A stretch of 64,000 nucleotides of DNA from Taibaiella sp. (lineage in GTDB: Bacteria; Bacteroidota; Bacteroidia; Chitinophagales; Chitinophagaceae). The DNA is taken from assembly GCA_013815385.1 (NCBI GenBank), contig JACDGL010000002.1, forward strand, positions 62,001 through 126,000, read 5' to 3'. The translations under genes and the position numbers were made by a program. The stretch's first letter is position 1. Each line of letters begins with the position of its first letter. The notes beneath the pieces were generated by a model. The model was not told the origin of the DNA. It was given only the letters and a program-made list of their open reading frames with translations, and ran no database searches. Below are positions 9,842 through 19,508 of the stretch, in pieces.

Positions 9842-11254
9842 TTAAGCGTCTGGAAGCAACTGAGGTGTTGTGTCTTTTACTTTTAATACTTTAGTAACGT
9901 GTATTCCCGCAAAGCCTAATCCAAAAAAGAAAGGCGTTATCATAGTGCGCATAGCCGAGTGTGCGCACATAGAGAGGGCGAAAATTAAAAAGCTAAAATT
10001 AAAAAAATAAGCAAAATTATCTTTGTTCCTTCTTCTTCTTCTTATAACATCAAAGAAAGAATAAAATAAAAGAATATCTATTATTAAGCCAAATAATCCA
10101 TGTTCTGCCAGTAAACGCGTAAATTCTGTATGGGAGGCTGTATTTGATTCAATGTCAAATTCATTCCAGTAATCAGTACATTGGCCTGGGCCAACCCCGA
10201 AGATAGGGTGTCTGGAAAAGATTTCTAATTCAGCGAATAGAATCCCCGACCTGCCATCTGTTTGCGTTTCCAAATCAGCTTCCTTATCACCACTTTGCGT
10301 ATCTAGTGTTTCGCCCGTATATCGTTCAGCTAGTACATTACCTGATAATTTATTGACAAACTGAAACATAAAATATACCCCTGCACATATAACAATCATT
10401 GTAAAAATCTTCTTAGCAAATTGATTGCTAACCCCTTTGGTTTTACCAAGAAAATAAACAGGTAAAATGCCTAAAACTGCTGAAAATGCGCCTCCTCTGG
10501 TTACAGTTAATAAGCATCTAAACACTATTATTAGCAACAGAGCAATATCTATTATCTTCAATTTATATAATCTATAGTTCATAATAAGCGCTATTGCTAA
10601 TATAAATATGCCTATACCCAAGCTGCTAGCAACTTGGTTGGGTCCAAAATTACCTGCCGCTGCCGCGTTTGCACCTACAGTATATTCAATTTTAGATATA
10701 GATAGCGTATTAAATATTAGATAAGAACACATGGTAATAACAGGAAGTACCATCATACGGAACAACTTGATAATTTCTTCTTTAGAGAAAACAAAATTGC
10801 TGAAAAAAATAACAAATAACCCAAGATCAAATATTCCAAACCACGCAAACACCAGGTTGTCCCAAAACCCTTCGTATGACATTAATACAATAGACGGCAT
10901 ACATAGAAATACTATTGCCGCGCCAATCTTGTTTATTTTAAATTTCCCAGTATTATTCAGTTTATATACCAGACCCAGTATCAAAAATAACGCGCATAGA
11001 TATTTGCCCGATTCCTGCGGAATGTATGGAGTTAACTTTAGCATTCTTCCAAATACTTCAAAAGGAATGTAGTAACTGAAAAACAATGGTAAAAAAACCT
11101 TCCCCTTATTGGTAAAGGCGGCACTTAGTGTATTGAATATAATGATGTATAACCATGCAATAACAAATATAGAATTAATGCCAGCCAGTATGCCTAATAT
11201 AAAATGGAAAGCTAACCAGACGTATACATTCCCTTCAGCAATTTTTTTAAGCAT
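9842..11254 (-). CDS. O-antigen ligase / Wzy-type polymerase family membrane protein
   Basis: 470 residues with roughly 11-12 hydrophobic helices. In the last third a large periplasmic loop carries the Wzy_C/WaaL-type signature: R-containing segment GRSGILFAELEIF, then HPIFGVGPGQ and SHTEFTRLLAEHGLFG, with the conserved His and Glu. The family either ligates undecaprenyl-linked glycan to lipid A core or protein, or polymerises repeat units; sequence alone does not separate the two. The gene overlaps the GT2 gene upstream by 8 nt and is followed after 9 nt by the GT-C-like gene. Together with the Wzx-type flippase further upstream it indicates a lipid-linked, flippase-dependent route. Confidence 0.82.
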   Translation of the reverse strand: MLKKIAEGNVYVWLAFHFILGILAGINSIFVIAWLYIIIFNTLSAAFTNKGKVFLPLFFSYYIPFEVFGRMLKLTPYIPQESGKYLCALFLILGLVYKLNNTGKFKINKIGAAIVFLCMPSIVLMSYEGFWDNLVFAWFGIFDLGLFVIFFSNFVFSKEEIIKLFRMMVLPVITMCSYLIFNTLSISKIEYTVGANAAAAGNFGPNQVASSLGIGIFILAIALIMNYRLYKLKIIDIALLLIIVFRCLLTVTRGGAFSAVLGILPVYFLGKTKGVSNQFAKKIFTMIVICAGVYFMFQFVNKLSGNVLAERYTGETLDTQSGDKEADLETQTDGRSGILFAELEIFSRHPIFGVGPGQCTDYWNEFDIESNTASHTEFTRLLAEHGLFGLIIDILLFYSFFDVIRRRRRNKDNFAYFFNFSFLIFALSMCAHSAMRTMITPFFFGLGFAGIHVTKVLKVKDTTPQLLPDA

Positions 11255-12827
11255 TCTTATGTAAATTATCCATTGCCAGCAAATAATTTTTCTTATATTC
11301 TTTTCGCAATTGCAGACTTTTTATAAGGAAGAAAACTATTCGTAAAATTTTCTTTACTACATTCCCATTAATAACCAATTGATTAAAATATCTGATTTTA
11401 ATATAACTCGTATACTGTCTATCGTTATAATATTTTTTAACTAAATATATTTCTGAAGAGGTAGGCGTAGCAAACTTATTCACTGAATTTTTGGACATAT
11501 AATTAGTGATTACCCTTGCATTATGCGCTCTTAAGCCCCCTGCGGGTGCTCTATGATGATAAACAACGGCAGACGGGTCATATATCATCAACGCGCCTTG
11601 TAGGTGACAACGCATGGCCAGTTCATGATCTGCACGAATATTTTTATTAAAGAACATATCCATGAAACCTGTCTTTAATAATAAATCTTTTTTAATGAGT
11701 GTTATAGGAAATGTACCCGATAGATAATAATGTTCATTAATTTCTTCATACTTTATGCCCAACTCAATAACATGGGTCGCCACCATATCACTATCAAAAC
11801 GCGCTCTGCTCTGTAACAACTTTTCTATGAGGTCGGGTTTAATACCATCGGCATCATCTCCCAGGAATAATACATATTCGCCGTTTGCTTCTTCAAGCAG
11901 CTTATTCCAGGCTACACATTGTCCTCTTTCCTTTTGTGGAAAATATCTGACATTAATATTAGCATATTTATCAAAATTGAGATCAATAGCGTTAACCTCA
12001 CTTGTCTGATCCGTTATTAGAACCTCGTATGGCAATACGGTTTGTGCCGACAGTTGCTCCAATTCGTTAATAAGATAGTTATATCTATCCAATGTTGGTA
12101 CCAAAATGGATACAGAAGCTTTAGGTAATGATTCTATTCGCTTTTTAGAACTGTGCAGCACTGGCATCAGTTTGTTCCCTTTCACCTTCCTCGTTTTCCG
12201 CCATAGTTTGTAATTAGATATAAAACCAGGTTTATTAAACAAAGTCCACAGTTGCCATTTTTTAGGAAAAAATTCCCTTATAAAAACCCATTCATCTTTT
12301 TCAGGTACCTGTAATGGTTCAAGTTTTTTACCTACTAGCCCTGGATGGTAACGTATAATGCCGCCCTGTTGATGAATACGATATCCTAATGCTACTCCGC
12401 TCATCTCTAACGATGAATATTCAGCAGACAAGCTGCCTACCATTCTTAATACTTCTGTTCGTACCAGACAGGCCCTAATGCTCATCCTAAACGAGGTATG
12501 AAGTTGGGTCTCCGCAGCGTCCTTATTATATATCCATGCGGGCTCCATGTAGTCTAATGCAATAGGCACACCCTGTAGCCCTAACTTCAAACCCGCATGC
12601 CATACATCTATAGGCATTTCAGCCAGTTGCAAAATCAATTTTTCATCAGGTGCTCCTAAAGAATAATCCCAGAATAATATCCATTTCGCATCGCTTTGCT
12701 CAACCAGGCAATCTATAGTAAAAGATAAATGTTTTAATGGTAATGCAATTGCTCTTTTCTCCCCATATATCCATGTAGGTTGAATGCAGCCATCTGGTTT
12801 GAAAAAATAGGCAAGATCAATTTTCAT
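11247..12827 (-). CDS. Family 2 glycosyltransferase with an extra N-terminal GT-A-like domain
   Basis: 526 residues. The C-terminal part, from about residue 235, is a canonical GT2 domain: VSILVPTLDR at 239-248, then the nucleotide-binding acidic motif LGDDADG (GDDAD at 323-327), and a later RADHELAMRC segment supplying the catalytic-base region. The N-terminal 170 residues resemble the back half of a GT-A fold (WILFWDYSLGAP, SFRMSIRACLVRTEVLRMVG, EMSGVALGYRIHQQGG), as if a second, degenerate transferase domain had been fused in front. It overlaps its upstream neighbour by 11 nt and its downstream neighbour by 8 nt. One domain may transfer and the other bind or position the acceptor; that is inference. 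Confidence 0.82.
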   Translation of the reverse strand: MKIDLAYFFKPDGCIQPTWIYGEKRAIALPLKHLSFTIDCLVEQSDAKWILFWDYSLGAPDEKLILQLAEMPIDVWHAGLKLGLQGVPIALDYMEPAWIYNKDAAETQLHTSFRMSIRACLVRTEVLRMVGSLSAEYSSLEMSGVALGYRIHQQGGIIRYHPGLVGKKLEPLQVPEKDEWVFIREFFPKKWQLWTLFNKPGFISNYKLWRKTRKVKGNKLMPVLHSSKKRIESLPKASVSILVPTLDRYNYLINELEQLSAQTVLPYEVLITDQTSEVNAIDLNFDKYANINVRYFPQKERGQCVAWNKLLEEANGEYVLFLGDDADGIKPDLIEKLLQSRARFDSDMVATHVIELGIKYEEINEHYYLSGTFPITLIKKDLLLKTGFMDMFFNKNIRADHELAMRCHLQGALMIYDPSAVVYHHRAPAGGLRAHNARVITNYMSKNSVNKFATPTSSEIYLVKKYYNDRQYTSYIKIRYFNQLVINGNVVKKILRIVFFLIKSLQLRKEYKKNYLLAMDNLHKNA

Positions 12828-14031
12828 CGTAAGGGACTAATGAATTATATAACTCTATAAACTTATTTGTCTGATCCTCTATTCTATATTTATTTATTAC
12901 GCGCTCACGACCATTTTTCCCCATTCTTATTCTTTCTTCAGGATTATTAAATAAATAAAACAATTTTTTACCCATAGCATTATAGTCCCATTTCTTTACT
13001 CCATACCCTGTTTCACCATCCTCTATATTTTCCAACAGTCCATCGGCATCAGAGCATATTACAGGCAGTTCCATTGCCTGAGCTTCTATCACTGAATTAC
13101 AAAATCCCTCTGAAATAGCCGGATGTAAGAATACATCGCTTTTTTGTAATAGCTCTTTTGTTTCCTCCGGTTTCAGCTTGCCATGCAATATTACTTTATC
13201 CTGCAGACCTAATTCGTATATGGTAAATTTAATGCTTTCTGCACTTGGACCATCACCAACAATATGATAAACACCCTCACCCCCTTTATCTATAAAATAT
13301 TTAAACGCAAGCAACCCAAATTCAACACCTTTTTTCCAAACCAGGCGTGATACACTTATTATATTAATAGCCTTGCCTATAATAGCTATTTTTGCATCCC
13401 GGTTCTTAAAATGCATTACATTGATAGCTGGCGGTATAAAGAAATTTTTCTTATCTCCCCGATACCCTCTTAACAACGCCCTGTTATACAAATCTTTACC
13501 TAAAAAATGAAATGCATCTGTATTATTCCATACAGCCTCATAAATCTTGTCATTGCCAAGCCGGTAGTAATTAATATCATATCCTCTGAAACTAGTTACC
13601 ACTTTACAGGAAATAATTTTAGCCAGATATGATTTCGTTACCGCCATAGTCCCAAACTCAAAATGTAATATATCAGGCTTTAGTCGCATTAGTTTATAAT
13701 CATCAAGCAGAGCCGACAAATACTTTCTGAACGGCTTATTTTTAAATTGGCTATAATGCTTTTGGGATATTTTCGGATTGTTTAGTAGAAACCATATAAC
13801 ACCTAACAACTCACTAAATATTTTTAGGGACCTTACATTACTAATACCTGAAATGATTACTTTTTTCTTCTCCTGTTTAGTGATATTCTTTGTCCAGAAT
13901 TCCCAAGATTCTGGTTTAGACTCCCAGCAATAAACGTGATAATCTATTGTATCGCTTTTTACCAAGTGCTCAAAGCGCCCAATCACAATAGAGTTTTCTG
14001 GAAATGCAGAAATTACAGATACTACTTTCAC
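12817..14031 (-). CDS. Glycosyltransferase, GT4/GT-B type
   Basis: 404 residues. The start is GTG (14029-14031), giving MKVVSVISAFPEN; no ATG follows early enough to preserve the first beta strand, so GTG is preferred. The donor-site motif is E308-x7-E316 in EGFCNSVIEAQAMELP, preceded by VSRLVWKKGVEF at about residues 227-238 and GDGPSAE at about 259-265. An N-terminal segment ILHFEFGTMA and SFRGYD at 148-152 resemble colanic-acid-type GT4 transferases (WcaL/AmsK-like); this resemblance is only suggestive. The gene starts 9 nt after the divergent asparagine-synthetase-like gene and overlaps the GT2 gene. Confidence 0.86.
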   Translation of the reverse strand: MKVVSVISAFPENSIVIGRFEHLVKSDTIDYHVYCWESKPESWEFWTKNITKQEKKKVIISGISNVRSLKIFSELLGVIWFLLNNPKISQKHYSQFKNKPFRKYLSALLDDYKLMRLKPDILHFEFGTMAVTKSYLAKIISCKVVTSFRGYDINYYRLGNDKIYEAVWNNTDAFHFLGKDLYNRALLRGYRGDKKNFFIPPAINVMHFKNRDAKIAIIGKAINIISVSRLVWKKGVEFGLLAFKYFIDKGGEGVYHIVGDGPSAESIKFTIYELGLQDKVILHGKLKPEETKELLQKSDVFLHPAISEGFCNSVIEAQAMELPVICSDADGLLENIEDGETGYGVKKWDYNAMGKKLFYLFNNPEERIRMGKNGRERVINKYRIEDQTNKFIELYNSLVPYDEN

Positions 14032-14040
14032 TGATTAACT

Positions 14041-15759
14041 CTAAAAGACTGTGCTTATAAACTGTGAAAAAGTCAATAGCATGGAGATAGTATAACCATT
14101 CCCCGCAGATGGATCTTTATAAAACATATCTAAAAGTGAATTTATTTTCTCTGCAGGCACTATATTATTAAATATAGGATTCAACAATTTAGTCTCAAGG
14201 CATTTTCTACCTTCAGGATTTAGATAAAACACTTCCCACGGACGCCTAATTTGAGCCTCTTTAGAAAGCATGCGCCTTACTTTATTTATGACCCGATATA
14301 TAATATTTCGGTTATTAAGCCATTTATATAAATACAGATTACTCCCGTACTCCTGCCACTTAATCCTTGCCAGATCAGGTTGGTATTTCTTAATATATTC
14401 AATTTGCAGATTACGGCCTTTCACTAAAGAAGTTGGAATGGTAGTAAAAAGGTCTACTATTCTTTTATCATAGAAAGGTAGAATAGGAAAAGCACCGGCC
14501 TGGTACATCCTAATGCTTGCCAATGTCCACCTAAAGGACCATTGATCGGACTTAAATATTTTCATTCGGAAATCCGGATCCGCTATATAACTGTATTTGC
14601 TGATATAGGAGCTAAAGTAAGAATCAAGATATTCTTTCCCTTTCGAAAAATATGGAGAACAAACCTCATTTAGTAACCACGCGCTACCGCGTTTTATGAT
14701 TTTTTTTCTAAAAGCCTCCAGCATACCCATGTCTGTCCCGTCTGTTACGCCCATGTCGTCCATCCATACATCTCCCCAATGCCCACCTATCACTACTTCA
14801 CTATTCTGTTCCAATAGCTCAGACATACAAGCCTGGCGCGTTCCGTCTATATATTGGAAAAGCTCTACCGAATCTGTTACCAGATCTATTTTATCAAACA
14901 AATAATTTGGTACAGTATAATGGCTAAAAGGTATACTCCGCGCTACAGCAATTTTGCCTGCTATATCTGTTTCTACCGATGTATTGCTATACCCATAAGA
15001 AAAACCCCACAAAGAAGCTACTCCTATATGACTATCAGTAACAGCGCCTGCTACTGTTCTGGAATCCAGCCCTCCTGATATAGGCAATGCAACGCGTTTA
15101 TTATGTACTGCAAATCTTAGTGAAGATTGCATGATATTATGCAATAGCCCTACGTTTTCCTGTGTGTTTTTCACAGATGGCTCATGCTTCCATTCCCAGT
15201 ACCTTCTTTTATGTAATAAATTTAATTTTGCATCAAAGCAATAGTGGGATGCAGGCTCCAGTATTTTTATGTTTTTCAGATAAGTGGTATTTAAAGGAAA
15301 AAATCCCATTCCCATAAAACCAGTAATACCTTCCCAATCCAATTGTTTATCATTTGATGACTTTGCAAGGCCTAAATAATAAGTGCTGATTGCATTATTA
15401 CCTTGTTCCTGCCGGTAATATGCGTGGTAGGTACCTAACCTGTTAGTAAATACATACCAGTTAGCATTTGCCTTGTTTTTTAGAAAAAGAATATAATGGC
15501 CGGCTGGATCAGTAAACGTATGCTCCTTCCCTTCCGCATAATTTATACAATGCGAAAAAAGATGCCCAATATCAATGGGCTCATAAAATGCACCTACAGC
15601 TATTAAGGAATAAGTTTCACTTTCTTCAACAGTGATATAGTCTGTTTTACCTTCAGGCAGGCTTAGGCTATAATGCAATCCATTGACCCATGGGTCATTT
15701 AGCATACGCCTGTATTCGGGAACTCTTTTGCTTATCCAGATATCGTAGAATGCGCTCAC
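14041..15759 (-). CDS. Asparagine-synthetase-like protein without the glutaminase nucleophile
   Basis: 572 residues starting at a GTG that shares four bases with the stop of the upstream gene (GTGA at 15756-15759). The N-terminus is MSAFYDIW, so there is no Cys2, and the amidotransferase-fold half keeps only structural features (TDPAGHYILFLK, FTNRLGTYHAYY at about 104-115). The ATP-pyrophosphatase loop is intact as SGGLDSR at 228-234, with Arg where Ser is usual. Loss of Cys2 with a preserved PP-loop is also seen in beta-lactam synthetase and related ligases, which adenylate a carboxylate without using glutamine. I infer either use of free ammonia or another amine, or carboxylate activation in glycan decoration. 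The product is unknown. Confidence 0.8.
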   Translation of the reverse strand: MSAFYDIWISKRVPEYRRMLNDPWVNGLHYSLSLPEGKTDYITVEESETYSLIAVGAFYEPIDIGHLFSHCINYAEGKEHTFTDPAGHYILFLKNKANANWYVFTNRLGTYHAYYRQEQGNNAISTYYLGLAKSSNDKQLDWEGITGFMGMGFFPLNTTYLKNIKILEPASHYCFDAKLNLLHKRRYWEWKHEPSVKNTQENVGLLHNIMQSSLRFAVHNKRVALPISGGLDSRTVAGAVTDSHIGVASLWGFSYGYSNTSVETDIAGKIAVARSIPFSHYTVPNYLFDKIDLVTDSVELFQYIDGTRQACMSELLEQNSEVVIGGHWGDVWMDDMGVTDGTDMGMLEAFRKKIIKRGSAWLLNEVCSPYFSKGKEYLDSYFSSYISKYSYIADPDFRMKIFKSDQWSFRWTLASIRMYQAGAFPILPFYDKRIVDLFTTIPTSLVKGRNLQIEYIKKYQPDLARIKWQEYGSNLYLYKWLNNRNIIYRVINKVRRMLSKEAQIRRPWEVFYLNPEGRKCLETKLLNPIFNNIVPAEKINSLLDMFYKDPSAGNGYTISMLLTFSQFISTVF

Positions 15760-16868
15760 CTTTCTGTTAGTTTATGGTATAATTTTGAAAAATTATACGC
15801 TTCTATATCCAAAGTATATTTTTCCTGTACTGTCTTTTGCGCGTTTCTCCCCATATTTTCCGCAAAAGACTTATTAGTTATATACTCTTCAATACATTTT
15901 TTTAATGCTTCAGGATCATCAGGGGTAAACAATTGACCATTATCATTTACTAACAGATCGTTACTACCTGCTACATTACTTGCTATACAGGGAATACCAC
16001 AGGCCATAGCTTCCAGCAATGCTACGGGGCATCCTTCTTCATGGCCACCATACATGGAAGTTGGTAATACAAAAGCATTACTGGCATTCAGTAATTTATA
16101 AACGTTCGATATTGGCCCTGGTATTATCACTCTGCTTTCCATCCCAAAATCTCTTACTATTTTTCTTAATTCCTCTATATATTGTTCATCCTTTATAGCT
16201 CCTGCCAGTACCACATAAACTTCTGGTAAATTTACTATCGCCTCCAAAAGTATATGCTGACCTTTTACCTTTACTATTTGGGCTACGCAACTTATCAGGT
16301 AGGCATCCACTGGTATATTCAATTCTTCTCTTACTACAGAGATGCCTCTATTATACTGGGAAATATCTACACCTCCGGGTATTAAAATAGTTTTTTTGCT
16401 CAGGTATGGAGAAGCGAAATGTTTTCTTAATAAGGTAGTATTACGTGCTATTATAGTATGAGATAAAAAGCTTTTTACTCTCCAGGCCTTTCTTTCCCAG
16501 TTCATGTTTTTCTTTACATACAAGTATTTTGCACCAGCCCACTTTGCCACCAGAGCTTCTGTAAAGTCAGAAGACCAATTAAAAGATTGCCATAGATCAA
16601 AATGGTATTGTTTAAAAAAACGTGCAAGTTCTCTTGCAGCAAATAGCTTTTTTATTATATTACTTATATCTTCTGTATTAAATTTCTTTATTATTACACG
16701 ATAGCCTTTACTAATAATTTCATCGTATAATGCTCCGCCGCCCGATTTAATGCATATAAATGGCTCAAATGTACTTTTATCCAGACCTTCTATAATATTA
16801 AACATCTCACGCCCACTGCCCGCAGTAGTAAAATTGGGTATCGTAAAAAGGATTTTAATTTTTTTCAT
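15756..16868 (-). CDS. Glycosyltransferase, GT4/GT-B type
   Basis: 370 residues. The N-terminus has the glycine-rich acceptor loop NFTTAGSGREMF (about 12-23) and the C-terminal domain has the E278-x7-E286 motif in EGCPVALLEAMACGIP. Between them are VAQIVKVKGQH (about 195-205) and a LAGA strand typical of the donor domain. It overlaps the next gene by a GTGA and abuts the previous glycosyltransferase stop at 16868, so the three genes are very likely co-translated. Sequence does not reveal the sugar. Confidence 0.88.
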   Translation of the reverse strand: MKKIKILFTIPNFTTAGSGREMFNIIEGLDKSTFEPFICIKSGGGALYDEIISKGYRVIIKKFNTEDISNIIKKLFAARELARFFKQYHFDLWQSFNWSSDFTEALVAKWAGAKYLYVKKNMNWERKAWRVKSFLSHTIIARNTTLLRKHFASPYLSKKTILIPGGVDISQYNRGISVVREELNIPVDAYLISCVAQIVKVKGQHILLEAIVNLPEVYVVLAGAIKDEQYIEELRKIVRDFGMESRVIIPGPISNVYKLLNASNAFVLPTSMYGGHEEGCPVALLEAMACGIPCIASNVAGSNDLLVNDNGQLFTPDDPEALKKCIEEYITNKSFAENMGRNAQKTVQEKYTLDIEAYNFSKLYHKLTER

Positions 16869-18040
16869 TAACTCTCTGATGTCGTAACATATAACTCTAT
16901 CATCTCATTTACCATAGCTTCCACAGTATGTTGTTGCTCTATCTTTGCACGAGCTGCTTTTCGTATTGTATCTTTTTTTGCTTCTTGCAGTGCAGTTATA
17001 AATTCTATTTTATCCGCTATTGCTTTACTGTCTCTTATTGGTATCAAAAAGCCATTATCTCCATCATTTATCACCTCCCGCATCCCTCCACAATCTGTAG
17101 AGAGAACAATAGTGCCTACCGCCATCGATTCTAATACTACATTCGCTATTCCTTCGGCGATACTTGGCAGTAATAATACATCTGCCCGCTGCATCTGCTT
17201 TATTACTTCTTTATGTGGCATTTTCGGCTTTATTGTTACCCTGTTTTCTAATCCCAGTGATCTTATCTGGTAAAGTATTTCTTCTGGGGCATTCCCTGCA
17301 ATGAGTGTATAAGTAAACCTCACTCTTCTATCCATCAATAATTTACATGCATCTATTGCATACTGATAACCTTTTACCCAATGCCACCTACCTACGCTTA
17401 TTATATTTATATAGTTGTCCTTCTTTTCTTCAGCCACCTGTGGTACTATGTACCGTTTCATATCCAAGCCAGAATACACTACTTTTATATTTGACGCAGT
17501 ATAGGCAATCGCTTTTATTTCAAGGTCTTTTGATACCGAATGGAAAGCGTCCACGAGAGGAAAATTATTTTTGTAAATATCCACTAGTTTAGTATCTATT
17601 ATAGGAGAGTAGTTAACATGCGAACCACGTAGGCTCAATATTAATTTTATGTCAAATTCTTTTACCCATACTAAGTCATCAATATACTTAGCCCACTGTA
17701 GATGAAGAATATCCGGCTTGTAGTATAAAAGAGGTAGATATTTTACCAATCTATCGTAATATGAGTAGAAGCTATCAGATCGTTTTTTAAACAAACGATT
17801 AGCTTTAAAAAGATCTCCTCTCCTGCTTAAGAATAATAAGGTCCCGTACTTAATTATATTTCTCACTTTTGACAACGTGCCGTTATAACTCACAACCTTA
17901 ATATTTGGAGGATATTTTATCGCACTACCCTGTTTACCAAACAGGTACACAGTTATATTCTCTTCGGCAACTCCTAATATAAGACGTTCTATAAAAGTGG
18001 AAGAAGGAATGCCGCCTGAATATATAGCCACCTTAAGCAT
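16868..18040 (-). CDS. Glycosyltransferase, GT4/GT-B type
   Basis: 390 residues beginning MLKVAIYSGGIPS, with the GT4 donor-site motif E296-x7-E304 in EGIANVVLESMAVG and the basic phosphate-binding segment VGRWHWVKGYQ at about 216-226. The segment ILHLQWAKY (about 111-119) parallels ILHFEFG in the GT4 encoded at 12817-14031, and both have a SLRGS/SFRGY segment about 25 residues later, so the two enzymes look like close paralogues within the locus. It overlaps the flippase gene by 8 nt. Confidence 0.87.
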   Translation of the reverse strand: MLKVAIYSGGIPSSTFIERLILGVAEENITVYLFGKQGSAIKYPPNIKVVSYNGTLSKVRNIIKYGTLLFLSRRGDLFKANRLFKKRSDSFYSYYDRLVKYLPLLYYKPDILHLQWAKYIDDLVWVKEFDIKLILSLRGSHVNYSPIIDTKLVDIYKNNFPLVDAFHSVSKDLEIKAIAYTASNIKVVYSGLDMKRYIVPQVAEEKKDNYINIISVGRWHWVKGYQYAIDACKLLMDRRVRFTYTLIAGNAPEEILYQIRSLGLENRVTIKPKMPHKEVIKQMQRADVLLLPSIAEGIANVVLESMAVGTIVLSTDCGGMREVINDGDNGFLIPIRDSKAIADKIEFITALQEAKKDTIRKAARAKIEQQHTVEAMVNEMIELYVTTSES

Positions 18041-19508
18041 TAATACCAGGAACTGTTTTGTTTCTAATAAAGTTGAGTGCCGGAAAAAATTTATAAATAA
18101 GCAGGTAATCCTTTAGCATTCTTTTCTTGTACAGTAAATAAGTTAAAAAATAGGCACTCGGCATATAAAAGACCATCATCAGGTACTTTAGATTCAGATT
18201 ATGCAAAAAGTGTAGCGTTACCAGAGTTAGCCCACCTAATAAAAGGTTGGCAATCACCAAATGTTTTATCTCACTAAAAAAATTAAAAAAAGTCAAGGAT
18301 ATAAGGCTTCCGGACTTATATATATAATACATAGTGTTTACTATGCGCAATGCTGCTATTACAATACACGCCGCTATAAGTCCCTTTTGCGAAAAAATCC
18401 ATACTAATAATAGAAAAACAGGTGCGTATATCAATGTGGTATAAAAGTCGATCTTAGGCTTACCAAGAGCATAAAAGAGTGTAGCAGTAGGATAACTGAT
18501 CGTTTTAACCAGTGAGCAGATGCACAGGATTTGCAAGGGCAAAATAGCATCCACCCATTTTTCTCCATAAAGGCTGGTAATTATAATAGGCGCGAAAATA
18601 ATCAGCAGAAAATAAAATGGGGTAAGAAATAAAGAGGTAACTCTTATTACATACAAAAACTGTTTTCTTATAATGGTATACTTTGTATTATTTTTTACAA
18701 ATAAAGGCATACTTACATCATCAAGTATGGGCATTATGTTTTGGTTTAGCAGGTTTGATAACTTGCTTGAAATATTATAAACTCCCAAAGCCGCCAATCC
18801 AGTCATCTTACCTATTATTAAGCTATCTCCGTCATTGGATAAACGACTCAATATCTTACTGCCTATTGAATAGCGGATATATCTTATTATCTCTACCCAG
18901 TATTTTGTGCCAAAATTTAGTTTGATCGCAGGTCTTGCTTTATAAAAAAGGTAAATTCCTGCTACAAGAGGGAAAATAGCAGTAGGTATAGCAAGGCTAT
19001 ATACGCCAAAGCCAATAATAGCTAATGCCAACTGTGTCAACTGAAATAATGTACCAGTAATAGCCTGAATAAAGATAACAGGTTTAAAATCCATTCGCTT
19101 CTTCAGCATAGCAGTAGGAATTGCAGAAAAGATGCTGCCAAAAAATCCCGCTGCCAGCAGGTAAGTCATGTATTTTATTTTATCATTGTTATAATAATGG
19201 GCCCAATAGGGCGCTAATATTATAGTGATACAAATTATAATTACGTGAATGAACAAATTAAGCCAGAATGCGCTATTTATTACACCCGGCTTTTCTTTAT
19301 CATCATAGTATATAAGATATTCGCCTATGCTTGCCGGACCCAGCGTGTCCATAAAGCTTATAAAAACGCCTGAAACCACCAGTAACCCGAAATCTGATTT
19401 ATCGAGCAACCTAGCTATGAAGGAAATAATAAAAATATTCAGTACCCCCGCCCACAGTTTTCGCAGCAGTAATAACGTGCCAATGTTACCGGTACTACTC
19501 CCTTTCAT
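18033..19508 (-). CDS. Wzx-type polysaccharide flippase (MATE/MOP superfamily)
   Basis: 491 residues from the ATG at 19506-19508 (a TTG one codon upstream is also open). Twelve to fourteen hydrophobic segments cover the chain; the N-terminal part includes the ARLLDKSDFGLLVVSG region typical of the RfbX/Wzx branch of oligosaccharide flippases. The family moves undecaprenyl-pyrophosphate-linked repeat units across the inner membrane in exchange for protons. Its partner would be the ligase/polymerase-type protein encoded at 9842-11254. It opens the dense downstream block of genes: the 270 nt upstream of it are untranslated, whereas everything after it is overlapping or nearly so. Confidence 0.87.
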   Translation of the reverse strand: MKGSSTGNIGTLLLLRKLWAGVLNIFIISFIARLLDKSDFGLLVVSGVFISFMDTLGPASIGEYLIYYDDKEKPGVINSAFWLNLFIHVIIICITIILAPYWAHYYNNDKIKYMTYLLAAGFFGSIFSAIPTAMLKKRMDFKPVIFIQAITGTLFQLTQLALAIIGFGVYSLAIPTAIFPLVAGIYLFYKARPAIKLNFGTKYWVEIIRYIRYSIGSKILSRLSNDGDSLIIGKMTGLAALGVYNISSKLSNLLNQNIMPILDDVSMPLFVKNNTKYTIIRKQFLYVIRVTSLFLTPFYFLLIIFAPIIITSLYGEKWVDAILPLQILCICSLVKTISYPTATLFYALGKPKIDFYTTLIYAPVFLLLVWIFSQKGLIAACIVIAALRIVNTMYYIYKSGSLISLTFFNFFSEIKHLVIANLLLGGLTLVTLHFLHNLNLKYLMMVFYMPSAYFLTYLLYKKRMLKDYLLIYKFFPALNFIRNKTVPGINA

